NCBI RefSeq assembly: GCF_000092645.1
Contig: NC_014165.1
Location: 1,550,001-1,614,000 of the forward strand
Length of the DNA stretch: 64,000 nucleotides
Source: Thermobispora bispora DSM 43833
GTDB lineage: Bacteria > Actinomycetota > Actinomycetes > Streptosporangiales > Streptosporangiaceae
Direction: 5' to 3'
In this document: positions 8,867 through 16,732 of the stretch, piece after piece
Layout of the letters: each line of letters starts with the position of its first letter
Position numbering within the stretch: the stretch's first letter is position 1
Notes under the pieces: generated by a model
Told to the model about the DNA's origin: nothing
The model's database searches: none
The model's input: only the letters and a program-made list of their open reading frames with translations
Program-made: the position numbers and the translations under genes

Positions 8867-9603
8867 GAGGTTCCTTCCGGGGACACGCCGAGCGCGGTCA
8901 GGAGCTGGGTGCGGAGGGCGGTGAGCCCGGGGTGGTCCCGGCTCCGGGGGCGGGGCACGGTGACCGCCCACTCGTGGCCGATCCGCCCGCGCTCGAGCAC
9001 GAGGACCCGGCCGGCGAGCAGCAGCGCCTCGTCCACGTCGTGGGTGACGAGCAGGACGGCCGGGCGGTGGGCCGCCCACAGGTCGAGCACGAGGCGGTGC
9101 ATGGTGATCCGGGTCAGGGCGTCGAGCGCGCTGAACGGCTCGTCGAGCAGGAGCAGGGCGGGCTCGCGGACGAGGGCGCGGGCGAGGCTCGCCCGCTGCG
9201 CCTCGCCGCCGGAGAGGGTGAGCGGCCAGGCGTCCGCCCGTTCGGCCAGCCCCACCTCGGCGAGCGCGGCCCGGGCCCGCTCGTCCGGGTCGGGGACGTC
9301 GAGGCCGAGCGCGACGTTGGCCCGTACCCGCTTCCACGGCACGAGCCGGGGCTCCTGAAAGGCCACGGCGACCGACCCGGTGACGGTGAGGTCGCCCTCG
9401 ATCTCCCGGTCGAGCCCGGCCAGCGCCCGTAACAGGGTCGACTTGCCCGAGCCGCTGCGGCCGAGGAGCGCGACGAACTCGCCGTGCCGGATCTCCAGGT
9501 CGAGCCCGTCGAGCACCGCGCGGTCCCCGAACCTCCGGGTCAGGCCGCGGACGCTGACCAGCGGCCGGGTGGCCGTCAGCCCGTCAGGAAGCCGCGCCGC
9601 CAC
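8863..9603 (-). CDS. ssuB: sulfonate ABC transporter ATP-binding protein
   Basis: A 246-residue ABC ATPase that powers sulfonate import with SsuC. Walker A is GRSGSGKST, a Q-loop is present in VAFQEPRLVPWKRV, the signature is LSGGEAQRASLARAL, Walker B is LLLLDEPFSALD, and the switch His is in VTHDVDEAL. The GTG start is chosen because an AAGGAGGG ribosome binding site lies about 7 nt upstream and the product then has the normal length. The start falls 28 nt inside the end of ssuC, and the stop overlaps the ssuA start. Confidence 0.93.
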   Translation of the reverse strand: MAARLPDGLTATRPLVSVRGLTRRFGDRAVLDGLDLEIRHGEFVALLGRSGSGKSTLLRALAGLDREIEGDLTVTGSVAVAFQEPRLVPWKRVRANVALGLDVPDPDERARAALAEVGLAERADAWPLTLSGGEAQRASLARALVREPALLLLDEPFSALDALTRITMHRLVLDLWAAHRPAVLLVTHDVDEALLLAGRVLVLERGRIGHEWAVTVPRPRSRDHPGLTALRTQLLTALGVSPEGTS

Positions 9604-10409
9604 GACAGCGCCCTCCTTTCGAGCAGCCGGACGAGCGCGTCGGTGAGCAGGCCGAGCGCGCTGTAGACCAGCAGGCCGACGACGACCACGTCGGTGCGGA
9701 GGAACTCCCGCGCGTCGTTGATCATGAAGCCGAGCCCGGCGTCCGCGTTGATCTGCTCGGCCACGATCAGGGCGAGCCAGGCCACGCCGAGGCTCTGCCG
9801 GAGGCCGACGAGCGTCTGGGGGAGCGCGCCGGGGAGCACGATGTGGCGGATGAGCTGTGCCCTGCTCAGCTTCAGGGTCTGCGCGACCTCGGCGAGCTTG
9901 CCGTCCACGCCGCGGATCCCGGCGAACGTGTTGAGGTAGAGCGGGACGGACACCGCGAGGGCGACCAGGAGCACCTTCGGCGTCTCGCCGATGCCGAACC
10001 AGAGGATGAACAGGGGGATGAGCCCGAAGAACGGCAGCGTCCGGATCATCTGCATGAGCGGGTCGACCGCGTTCTCCCCGGCCCGGCTCAGCCCGGCGAT
10101 CAGCGCGAGCCCGATGCCCGCCACGGCCCCGGCGGTGAAGCCCACGAGCACCCGCTGAAGCGAGACGGAGATCGCGGCCGGCAGGGTCCCGGTCTGGATC
10201 AGCTCCACGGCCGTCGCCGCGATCGTGGAGGGGGCGGCGAGCAGGCGGGCGGGGAGCAGGCCGGTGGAGCTCGCGACCTGCCAGATCAGCAGGACGGCGA
10301 TCGGGCTGATCCAGCGCTGCAGCCGCTTCCCCGGCAGCCGCCAACCCCGGGGGCGGGGGCCGGCCCAGGGCTGCGCCCGGGCGTGGTTCCCGATGTGCAC
10401 AACGGACAT
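9576..10409 (-). CDS. ssuC: sulfonate ABC transporter permease
   Basis: A 277-residue permease of the BPD_transp_1 superfamily with about six membrane segments and the cytoplasmic coupling (EAA-type) loop AEVAQTLKLSRAQLIRHIVLPGALP. It forms the membrane channel of the SsuABC importer. The ATG at 10409 has GAGGT 6 nt upstream; an in-frame GTG four codons earlier is possible. It is the first gene of the minus-strand ssu operon. Its promoter region contains the TTCCTA-N9-TAGGAA palindrome at 10454-10481, with a TTGACT hexamer in the middle. Confidence 0.93.
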   Translation of the reverse strand: MSVVHIGNHARAQPWAGPRPRGWRLPGKRLQRWISPIAVLLIWQVASSTGLLPARLLAAPSTIAATAVELIQTGTLPAAISVSLQRVLVGFTAGAVAGIGLALIAGLSRAGENAVDPLMQMIRTLPFFGLIPLFILWFGIGETPKVLLVALAVSVPLYLNTFAGIRGVDGKLAEVAQTLKLSRAQLIRHIVLPGALPQTLVGLRQSLGVAWLALIVAEQINADAGLGFMINDAREFLRTDVVVVGLLVYSALGLLTDALVRLLERRALSWRRGFLTG

Positions 10410-10453
10410 GAGCGACCTCACACGCGACGAACGGACGACTTTCAGGGTTGCCC

Positions 10454-10481
10454 ATATTTCCTACCAAGTCAATAGGAATAT
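10454..10481. promoter_or_regulatory. palindromic operator between ssuC and the DUF4031 gene
   Basis: ATATTTCCTA (10454-10463) and TAGGAATAT (10473-10481) form an inverted repeat with a 9-nt spacer, so the core is TTCCTA-N9-TAGGAA with AT-rich flanks. The sequence is strikingly AT-rich for this genome. On the minus strand the spacer contains TTGACT (10472-10467), a good -35 for ssuC. On the plus strand a -10-like TAGGGT lies at 10490-10495, before the DUF4031 gene. A regulator bound here could control both divergent genes, most plausibly the sulfonate operon. The regulator is unknown. Confidence 0.6.
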
Positions 10482-10528
10482 CTCTCGGTTAGGGTGCTCC
10501 CTGAACCGCGAGATCCGAGGAGGTCGCC

Positions 10529-10852
10529 GTGGCGGTGCTCATCGACCCGCCCTCCTGGCCCGGCCCTGGCGGGCTGCTCTGGTCGCACCTGGTGAGCGAC
10601 GGCTGCTACGAGGAGCTGCACGAGTTCGCCCGCCGGCTGGGCGTCCCCGAACGGGCCTTCGACCGGGACCACTACGACGTGCCGGAGACCGTCTACGGCC
10701 GGGCCGTGCTGCTCGGCGCCGAGCCCGTCTCCAGCCGGGAGCTGGTGCGCCGGCTACGCGCGGCCGGCCTGCGCCGGCCCAAGTTCCGTTCCCCCGCCGG
10801 ACAGCCGCCCCGTTTCCCCGCCGGACGGCCGCCCCGGTCCTCCGGCGGATAG
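10529..10852 (+). CDS. DUF4031 family protein
   Basis: A 107-residue protein whose first ~80 residues match the DUF4031 family: AVLIDPPSWPGPGGLLWSHLVSD, then FARRLGVPERAFDRDHYDVPE and VSSRELVRRLRAAGLR. The family is small, actinobacterial and without known function. The GTG start has an ideal GAGGAGG site 6 nt upstream. The last ~23 residues are an 8-residue Pro/Arg/Gly repeat (PAGxPPR-type) encoded by a 24-bp tandem repeat. A stop arises in the third unit. The 3' end overlaps the convergent HD-domain gene by 99 bp. Confidence 0.8.
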   Translation: MAVLIDPPSWPGPGGLLWSHLVSDGCYEELHEFARRLGVPERAFDRDHYDVPETVYGRAVLLGAEPVSSRELVRRLRAAGLRRPKFRSPAGQPPRFPAGRPPRSSGG

Positions 10853-11512
10853 CCGCCCCGTTTCCCCGCCGGACGGCCGCCCGGCGCCACCGGCGGACGG
10901 CCGCTCCAGCTCGGCCAGCTCCCGGCGCAGGTTCTCCCGGGCCCGGGCCTCCCACAGCCGGCGCGCCTCCGCCGTGCCGTACAGCGCGTCCCGCGCGAGC
11001 AGCCGGCGCAGCACGGCCGCCCGCCCGGCGCGGAACTCCGCGTCCGGCACGTGCCGGTACTCCTCCCGCACGGCCGCCGCGTACGCCGCGTACTCCGCGG
11101 GGGAGCCGGCGAGCACGGCCAGATCCGCGTCGCACAGCACGGCGGCGTTCGCGTCGCCCGGCGCGTAGGCGTGGGAGGCGGTCACCCGCACCAGCCGCGC
11201 CACCTCCCGCACCCGGTCCGCGGGGACTCCGCAGGCCGGCAGCCGGGCCTCGGCGAGCTGCGCGCTGCGCTCCTCGTCCCAGCCGGGACGGCCCTCGTAG
11301 CAGACGTCGTGGAACCACGCGGCGAGCCGTACCGCGTCCGCGTCGGCGGCGTGGGCGGCGAGCCGGTCGACGGCCGCGAGCACCGCCCGGAGGTGCGCGA
11401 CGGTGTGGTAGCGGCGGTGCGGCTCCGCCCACCGCGCGATCAGCTCCGCGGTCAGGGCGCGGCCCGCGGGCGTGCCGGACAGGCCCGGGGGAGCGGGAAG
11501 GCCGAGCGCCAT
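10754..11512 (-). CDS. predicted HD-domain metal-dependent phosphohydrolase
   Basis: A 252-residue protein with an HD-type metal site: His in RRYHTVAHL (near residues 28-33), the HD pair in AAWFHDVCYEG, a further His in TASHAYAPGD and Asp in LCDADLAVL. HD proteins hydrolyse phosphomonoesters, nucleotides or cyclic nucleotides; the substrate here is unknown. The ATG lies 7 nt after a TAGAGT -10 box, so the mRNA appears leaderless. Residues about 204-243 are an 8-residue Gly-rich repeat (RPSGGETG-like) from a 24-bp tandem repeat shared antisense with the DUF4031 gene. The catalytic domain is complete before the repeat. Confidence 0.78.
   Translation of the reverse strand: MALGLPAPPGLSGTPAGRALTAELIARWAEPHRRYHTVAHLRAVLAAVDRLAAHAADADAVRLAAWFHDVCYEGRPGWDEERSAQLAEARLPACGVPADRVREVARLVRVTASHAYAPGDANAAVLCDADLAVLAGSPAEYAAYAAAVREEYRHVPDAEFRAGRAAVLRRLLARDALYGTAEARRLWEARARENLRRELAELERPSAGGAGRPSGGETGRLSAGGPGRPSGGETGRLSGGGTELGPAQAGRA
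10784..10903. repeat. 24-bp tandem repeat, five units
   Basis: Five head-to-tail 24-bp units begin at 10784, 10808, 10832, 10856 and 10880. The second and fourth are identical and the others are diverged. Because 24 bp equals eight codons, the array reads as an 8-residue repeat in both overlapping genes: Pro/Arg-rich on the plus strand and Gly/Ser-rich on the minus strand. Confidence 0.85.
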
Positions 11513-11690
11513 ACCCGGGACTCTATCCCGGGACCCGATCCGGCGACCGGGCTCTGTCCCCGGCCCCGTTCCGGATCCCCGGCCCCGTTCCGGCGACGCC
11601 GGAGCGCTGGCAACCGGCTTCGCCGTGATCGTCAGGTATTTGGCGGATTCGGCCAGAGCCATGACGGCGACCGCGGCGTAGCCTGGTCGT
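11513..11690. promoter_or_regulatory. divergent leaderless promoters (HD gene and coxD-like gene)
   Basis: On the minus strand TAGAGT (11525-11520) lies 7 nt before the HD-gene ATG, inside a perfect inverted repeat CCCGGGA-N5-TCCCGGG (11514-11532). On the plus strand TAGCCT (11679-11684) lies 6 nt before the coxD-like GTG. Neither gene has a ribosome binding site. Between them is a direct repeat of CCCCGGCCCCGTTCCGG (about 11558-11597). Confidence 0.55.
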
Positions 11691-12647
11691 GTGCTGCGGC
11701 GGACAATCACGGTTGCTGAGATCGACTCGCCGGCGAGGCTGGCGGAAGTCCTCGATCACCACGACTACCTGGCGGACGACGGGCTCGTCACCGCGGTCTT
11801 CCTCGCGCTGAAGATGGGGCGGCCCCTCCTCCTCGAGGGCGAGCCCGGCGTGGGCAAGACGGAACTCGCCAAGACGCTCGCCGCCGTTCTCGGCGCACCC
11901 CTGATCCGGTTGCAGTGCTACGAGGGCATCGACGCCGCCCAGGCCCTCTACGACTGGGACTTCGCCCGGCAGCTCCTCCACCTCAAGGCCGCGGAGGCGG
12001 CGGGCGCCACCGACGCGGCCGCGCTCGAGGACGAGATCTACCAGCGGCGCTTCCTCATCGCCCGGCCCCTGCTGCGGGCGCTGGAGACCCAGCCGAGCGT
12101 CCTGCTCATCGACGAGATCGACCGGGCCGACGACGAGTTCGAGGCGTTCCTGCTGGAGATCCTCTCCGACTACACGATCTCCATCCCGGAGCTGGGCACG
12201 ATCAAGGCGGAGCGCCCGCCGGTGGTGGTGATCACCTCCAACCGGACCCGCGAGGTCCACGACGCCCTCAAGCGGCGCTGCCTCTACCACTGGCTGGAGC
12301 ATCCCGGCTTCGAACGCGAGGTGGCGATCCTGCTCCGGCGGCTGCCGGGCTGCACCGAGCGGCTCGCCCGGGACGTGGCGGCCGCCGCGCAACGGCTCCG
12401 CGAGGCCGACCTGGTCAAGCCGCCCGGCGTGGCGGAGACCCTCGACTGGGCCGAGGCGCTGCTCAACCTCGGCGCCACCGAGCTCGACCCCGGCCTCGCC
12501 GCCGCCACCCTCGGCGCGGTGCTCAAGTACCGGGAGGACCAGACGGCGGTCCTCACCGGCGGCCTCCTCGACGGCGTGCGCGAACCGGCCGCGCGCACCG
12601 GTGACACCCGGCCCGCCGTGCCGGGGCCGGCCGGCCGCCATGGCTGA
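11691..12647 (+). CDS. MoxR/CoxD-type AAA+ ATPase
   Basis: A 318-residue AAA+ ATPase. Walker A is EGEPGVGKTEL, Walker B is VLLIDEIDRAD, sensor 1 is VVITSNRTRE, and an arginine-finger region HDALKRRC follows. The segment LQCYEGIDAAQALYDWDFARQ is typical of the CoxD branch of MoxR proteins, which help assemble the molybdenum-copper site of CO dehydrogenase and related hydroxylases. The GTG start has no ribosome binding site and follows a TAGCCT box by 6 nt. The last 8 nt overlap the CoxE-type VWA gene, its usual chaperone partner. Confidence 0.85.
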   Translation: MLRRTITVAEIDSPARLAEVLDHHDYLADDGLVTAVFLALKMGRPLLLEGEPGVGKTELAKTLAAVLGAPLIRLQCYEGIDAAQALYDWDFARQLLHLKAAEAAGATDAAALEDEIYQRRFLIARPLLRALETQPSVLLIDEIDRADDEFEAFLLEILSDYTISIPELGTIKAERPPVVVITSNRTREVHDALKRRCLYHWLEHPGFEREVAILLRRLPGCTERLARDVAAAAQRLREADLVKPPGVAETLDWAEALLNLGATELDPGLAAATLGAVLKYREDQTAVLTGGLLDGVREPAARTGDTRPAVPGPAGRHG

Positions 12648-13836
12648 CGACGCCGGCGGGCGGGCGGCCCGGCCGCAGGGCATCACCGCACTGCTCACCG
12701 GGTTCGCCCGGGCGCTCCGGTCCGCCGGGGTGCCGGCCGACCACCAGCGTACCCAGGCCTTCCTCACCGCGCTCGGCCACCTCAGCGTGGCCGAGGAGCG
12801 CCACGTGTACTGGGCCGGCCGGCTCACCCTCTGCGCCGGGCCCGCCGACATCCCCGTCTACGACCGGTGCTTCGCCGCGTACTTCTCCGGCGCCTGGCCG
12901 CGCACCGGCCGCGGTATCCCGCCGGTGCGGGTGGACCGGGTGGTCGCCCTGCCGTACGGCTCGCCCGAGGACCCGGGCGGGTCGGAGGACGGCACCGATC
13001 GCGTGGTGCCGGCCACGGCGAGCACGATCGAGGTGCTCCGCCACCGCGACGTCTCCCGGCTCACCCCGGAGGAGCGGCGGGAGGTGCACCGGATGATCGC
13101 GCTGCTCGACGGCGCCCGGGAGCCGCGGGTGTCGCGGCGGCTCCGCCCGGCGCACCGGGGCGACCTCGACGTCCGCCGCACGGTGCGGGAGGCGGTCCGC
13201 AGCGGAGGCGAGCCGGCCCGGCTGCGCCGCCGGGCCCGCCGGACGCGGCCGCGCCGCGTCGTCCTGGTGGTCGACGTGAGCGGCTCGATGTCCCCCTACG
13301 CGGACACCCTGCTGCGCTTCGCCCACGCCATGGTCCAGGCCGAGCCGCGGGCGACCGAGGTGTTCAGCGCGGGGACCCGGCTCACCAGGATCACCGCCGA
13401 GCTGCGCCACCGGGACCCGGAGAGGGCCATGAACGCCTGCTCGGCCGCCATCCCCGACTGGAGCGGCGGCACCCGGCTGGGCGAGGAGCTCAAGGCCCTG
13501 CTCCGGCTGCCCTTCCCGCGCGGCGCCACCGTCGTGATCGCCTCCGACGGGTGGGAGCGCGGCTCCGCCGAGCTGCTCGGCGCGCAGATGGCCCGGCTCT
13601 CCCGGATCGCGCACCGGGTGATCTGGGTCAACCCGCACAAGGGAGACCCGGCCTACCAGCCGCTCACCGCCGGGATGCGGGCCGCGCTGCCGTACGTCTC
13701 CGACTTCGTGGCCGGGCACAGCCTGGCCGCTTTCGAGAACCTGGCCGGCCTGCTCGCCGGCGGGCGGGGCGGTCGCAGGGGCCGCCGCACCCCAAGGAAC
13801 GGACGTGGCCTTCGGGAGGTGCGTTCCGATGCGTGA
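12640..13836 (+). CDS. CoxE-type VWA domain protein
   Basis: A 398-residue protein of the CoxE/VWA family. The C-terminal von Willebrand A domain has the MIDAS motif VVDVSGSMS (DxSxS), a downstream Thr in WSGGTRLGE and Asp in VIASDGWERG, so it should bind a metal ion. The N-terminal half (about residues 1-200) is the family's helical region and contains the Arg-rich segment LRRRARRTRPRRVV. CoxE-like proteins act with the preceding MoxR ATPase as a metal-centre insertion chaperone. The ATG overlaps the ATPase gene by 8 nt, and its own end overlaps xdhC by 8 nt, so the proteins are probably made in step. Confidence 0.85.
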   Translation: MADDAGGRAARPQGITALLTGFARALRSAGVPADHQRTQAFLTALGHLSVAEERHVYWAGRLTLCAGPADIPVYDRCFAAYFSGAWPRTGRGIPPVRVDRVVALPYGSPEDPGGSEDGTDRVVPATASTIEVLRHRDVSRLTPEERREVHRMIALLDGAREPRVSRRLRPAHRGDLDVRRTVREAVRSGGEPARLRRRARRTRPRRVVLVVDVSGSMSPYADTLLRFAHAMVQAEPRATEVFSAGTRLTRITAELRHRDPERAMNACSAAIPDWSGGTRLGEELKALLRLPFPRGATVVIASDGWERGSAELLGAQMARLSRIAHRVIWVNPHKGDPAYQPLTAGMRAALPYVSDFVAGHSLAAFENLAGLLAGGRGGRRGRRTPRNGRGLREVRSDA

Positions 13837-14929
13837 CGTTCTGCCGCAGCTCATGGAGTGGTGGGAGAACGGGGAGGTCTTCGGGCTCGCCACGGTGGTG
13901 AACACCTACCGGAGCGCGCCCCGCCCGCCCGGCGCCGCCCTGGCCGTGCGCGGCGACGAGGTGGTCGGCAGCGTGTCGGGCGGCTGCGTCGAAGGCGCGG
14001 TCTACGAGCTCGCCCGCGAGGTGGTGGCCAGCGGGCGGCCGGTGCTCGAGCGGTACGGGGTGAGCGACGACGACGCCTTCGCCGTGGGCCTCACCTGCGG
14101 GGGGATCATCGACATCTACGTGGAGCCGGTCTCCCGGGACACCTTCCCCGAGCTGGGGGAGGTCGCCGCGGCCGTCGCCGAGGGCGACCCGATCGCCGTG
14201 GCCACGGTGGTGGCCGGGCCGGGGACCGGCGCCCGCCGCGTCGTCCGGCCGGACCGCGCCACCGGCTCGCTCGGGTCGCCGGGCCTCGACCGGGCGGTCG
14301 ACGACGACGCGCGCGGCATGCTCGCCCAGGGGATCACCGGGCTGCGCCGGTACGGCACGCAGGGGGAGCGGCTCAAGGACGAGGTGCAGGTCTTCGTCAG
14401 CTCCTTCGCGCCCCCGGCGCGGATGCTCGTCTTCGGCGCGATCGACTTCGCCGCCGCGGTCGCGCGGATCGGCAAGTTCCTCGGGTACCACGTCACGGTC
14501 TGCGACGCCCGCCCGGTGTTCGCGACCCGCAAGCGCTTCCCCGAGGCGGACGAGGTCGTGGTGGAGTGGCCGCACAGGTACCTCGCCCGCACCCGGGTGG
14601 ACGAGCGGACGGTCATCTGCGTGCTCACCCACGACCCCAAGTTCGACGTGCCGCTGCTCGAGGTGGCGCTGCGCACCCCGGCCGCGTACGTGGGCGCGAT
14701 GGGCTCGCGGCGCACCCACGAGGACCGGCTGGCCCGGCTGCGCGAGGCCGGGCTCACCGACGAAGAGCTCGCCCGGCTGCGGTCGCCGATCGGGCTCGAC
14801 CTGGGGGCGCGCACCCCGGAGGAGACCGCGGTCTCCATCGCCGCCGAGCTGATCATGACGCGGTGGGGCGGGACCGGGCGGCCGCTCCGCACGACCGAGG
14901 GCCCGATCCACCGCGAGAGCGCGGCATGA
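13829..14929 (+). CDS. XdhC/CoxI family molybdenum-cofactor maturation protein
   Basis: A 366-residue protein of the XdhC/CoxI family, which binds and sulfurates molybdenum cofactor before insertion into xanthine-dehydrogenase-type enzymes. The N-terminal XdhC_CoxI domain has PRPPGAALAV and the signature GSVSGGCVEGAV. The C-terminal Rossmann-type XdhC_C domain begins around MLVFGAIDFAAAVARIGKFLG, with VGAMGSRRTHEDRL and PIGLDLGARTPEE later. The ATG at 13829 is preferred over an in-frame GTG at 13805 because GGGAGGT lies 8 nt upstream. It overlaps both neighbours (8 nt and 4 nt). Confidence 0.9.
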   Translation: MRDVLPQLMEWWENGEVFGLATVVNTYRSAPRPPGAALAVRGDEVVGSVSGGCVEGAVYELAREVVASGRPVLERYGVSDDDAFAVGLTCGGIIDIYVEPVSRDTFPELGEVAAAVAEGDPIAVATVVAGPGTGARRVVRPDRATGSLGSPGLDRAVDDDARGMLAQGITGLRRYGTQGERLKDEVQVFVSSFAPPARMLVFGAIDFAAAVARIGKFLGYHVTVCDARPVFATRKRFPEADEVVVEWPHRYLARTRVDERTVICVLTHDPKFDVPLLEVALRTPAAYVGAMGSRRTHEDRLARLREAGLTDEELARLRSPIGLDLGARTPEETAVSIAAELIMTRWGGTGRPLRTTEGPIHRESAA

Positions 14930-15513
14930 CCGCGGGCGGGCGCCGGCACGGCGAGGTGGCGGGGGTCCTGCTCGCCGCCGGCGGGGGCAGCCGGCTGGGC
15001 ACGCCGAAGGCGATCGTCGAGTACCGGGGGGAGCGGCTCGCCGACCGGGGCGCGCGGCTCCTCGCCGAGGGCGGCTGCCATCCGGTCGTGGTGGTGCTCG
15101 GCGCGGTGCTGGTCCCGGTCCGGGGCGCGATCACCGTGTGCAACCCGGACTGGGCCACGGGCATGGGCTCATCACTCCGCGCCGGCCTGCGCGCCCTCCC
15201 CGGCTCGGCCCGCGCCGCGGTGATCGCGCTGGCGGACCAGCCGCTGATCCGGCCCGCGGCGATCGCCCGGCTGATCGCGGCGTTCCACACCGGGGCCACG
15301 GTCGCCGTCGCCGCCTACGGCGGGGTGGGGCGGAACCCGGTGCTCATCGCCCGGGAGCACTTCGCCGAGGTGGCGGAGCTCGCCGAGGGCGACGTCGGGG
15401 CGCGCCCGTTCCTGCGCGCCCACCCGGAGCTGGTCACGCTCGTCCCCTGCGACGACGCCGGTGACCCGGCGGACGTCGACACGCCCGAGGACCTGCGCTC
15501 GCTCGATCCGTGA
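14926..15513 (+). CDS. MocA/MobA-like molybdenum cofactor nucleotidyltransferase
   Basis: A 195-residue NTP-transferase with the GT-A type signature VLLAAGGGSRLGTPKAIVEYRG near the N-terminus, WATGMGSSLRAGL, and the metal-binding ALADQPLIRP. The strand-end GDVGARPFL and DIDTPEDL-like DVDTPEDLRSL are typical of MocA, the CTP:molybdopterin cytidylyltransferase that makes the cofactor form used by CO-dehydrogenase and xanthine-dehydrogenase family enzymes. Its place after the CoxD/CoxE/XdhC genes fits that role. The start overlaps the xdhC stop by 4 nt. It is the last gene of the operon. Confidence 0.85.
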   Translation: MTAGGRRHGEVAGVLLAAGGGSRLGTPKAIVEYRGERLADRGARLLAEGGCHPVVVVLGAVLVPVRGAITVCNPDWATGMGSSLRAGLRALPGSARAAVIALADQPLIRPAAIARLIAAFHTGATVAVAAYGGVGRNPVLIAREHFAEVAELAEGDVGARPFLRAHPELVTLVPCDDAGDPADVDTPEDLRSLDP

Positions 15514-15850
15514 CCGGGGACCGGCCGGCACACGGGCGGGGCGAGCGGTCCGGTGCCGCAGCGGTCCAGGGGGAGCGGACGGCCGCCCGCGCCCGCCGGC
15601 GCCCATGGAGCCGATCGCCGGCCCGCGTGGCACGGGCCGCGCCGGCCCCGCGTCCACCGCGGCGTGGCCAGGGGGCCGAGCGCCTCCGGCCGATGGGACC
15701 ACCGCGCCCGATCGCCGGCCGCGCGGCGGCGGAACGAGAGCAGGCCGGTGACGGATCGGGGAAACCCCTGTGGCGGGCGGGCCCGCGGGCGTAAGATCAC
15801 CGACACCGCATCCGGTAAAACGGCGTCAAACCCGGATCAAGGAGTGAGCG
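15514..15850. other. noncoding gap with a methyltransferase promoter
   Basis: A GC-rich 337-nt gap with no convincing gene. A direct repeat CGATCGCCGGCC(C)GCG occurs near 15610 and 15710. A -10-like TAAGAT at 15792-15797 lies about 50 nt before the next GTG, with no convincing -35. No intrinsic terminator with a U-tract is visible after the mocA-like gene. Confidence 0.5.
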
Positions 15851-16645
15851 GTGACGGACCAGCAGCGTCTCGGCGATTTCGACGTCCCGAACGTCGCGCG
15901 GATGTACGACTACTACCTGGGCGGCAAGAACCACTTCCCGGCCGATCGCGCGGCGGCGGAGAAGGTGATCGAGCTGTCGCGCGGGTACGTCAAGGAGGCC
16001 GCGCTGGAGAACCGTCTCTTCCTGCGCCGCGCGGTCCGGTTCCTCGCCGGCGAGTGCGGCGTCCGCCGCTTCCTCGACCTCGGCACCGGGCTGCCGACCC
16101 AGGGGAACGTGCACGAGATCGCGCTCGCCGAGGCGCCGGACGCCGAGGTGGTCTACGTGGACATCGACCCGCTGGTCGCCGCGCACGGCCGGGCGCTGCT
16201 CGCCGGTGACCCGCGGGTGGAGTTCCTCGAGGCGGACCTGCGCGACCCGGACCGGATCTTCGCCATGCTGCCCGAGCGGTTCACGCTCGACCGGCCGGTC
16301 GGCCTGCTCCTGGTCGCCTGCCTCCACTTCATCCCCGACGAGGAGGACCCGGCCGGGATCGTGGCGCGCTACCGCGAGCTGCTCCCGCCGGGCAGCTACA
16401 TCGTGATCTCCCACGTGTGCTCCGACTCGCTCCAGGAGATCATGGCGGCCGCGGGCAACGTGTACGGCAACGCCAACGCCCCGTTCGAGGCGCGGCCCCG
16501 GGCGGCGATCGAGCGGTTCTTCGCCGGGCTGGAGCTGGTCGAACCCGGCCTGGTCCCGGTGCACGAGTGGCGGCCCGAGCCGGACGCGCTGCCGCCGCGG
16601 GCGGACATCATGGCGGTGCTCGGGGGAGTGGGCCGCCGCCCCTAG
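15851..16645 (+). CDS. S-adenosylmethionine-dependent methyltransferase, Methyltransf_19 (DUF574) family
   Basis: A 264-residue protein of the actinobacterial Methyltransf_19 family, recognised by RMYDYYLGGKNHFPADR near the N-terminus. The SAM-binding Rossmann motif is FLDLGTGLPTQGN (about residue 74), followed by VVYVDIDPLVAAHGRALL and EADLRDP. Members occur in many copies in streptomycetes and relatives; their substrates are mostly unknown. The GTG has AAGGAG 6-7 nt upstream. It stands alone between the molybdenum maturation operon and the LLM oxidoreductase gene, so context does not reveal its target. Confidence 0.85.
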   Translation: MTDQQRLGDFDVPNVARMYDYYLGGKNHFPADRAAAEKVIELSRGYVKEAALENRLFLRRAVRFLAGECGVRRFLDLGTGLPTQGNVHEIALAEAPDAEVVYVDIDPLVAAHGRALLAGDPRVEFLEADLRDPDRIFAMLPERFTLDRPVGLLLVACLHFIPDEEDPAGIVARYRELLPPGSYIVISHVCSDSLQEIMAAAGNVYGNANAPFEARPRAAIERFFAGLELVEPGLVPVHEWRPEPDALPPRADIMAVLGGVGRRP

Positions 16646-16647
16646 TG

Positions 16648-16676
16648 TTGGCCGGCCGCATCCCGCTCGTTAGCCT
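16648..16676 (+). promoter_or_regulatory. promoter of the LLM oxidoreductase gene
   Basis: TTGGCC (16648-16653) and TAGCCT (16671-16676) are separated by 17 nt, a housekeeping-type spacing. The start codon is 57 nt after the -10 box. Confidence 0.5.
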
Positions 16677-16732
16677 GGGCACGGAAAGAGAACATCATTC
16701 TGCTATCTGCGCACCGGAAAGGGCGGAGTGGG

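Noticed and set aside
15514-15850. Coding gene in the gap after the mocA-like gene
   Set aside because: Several frames are open but give Arg/Pro/Ala-rich translations without a ribosome binding site or recognisable domain.
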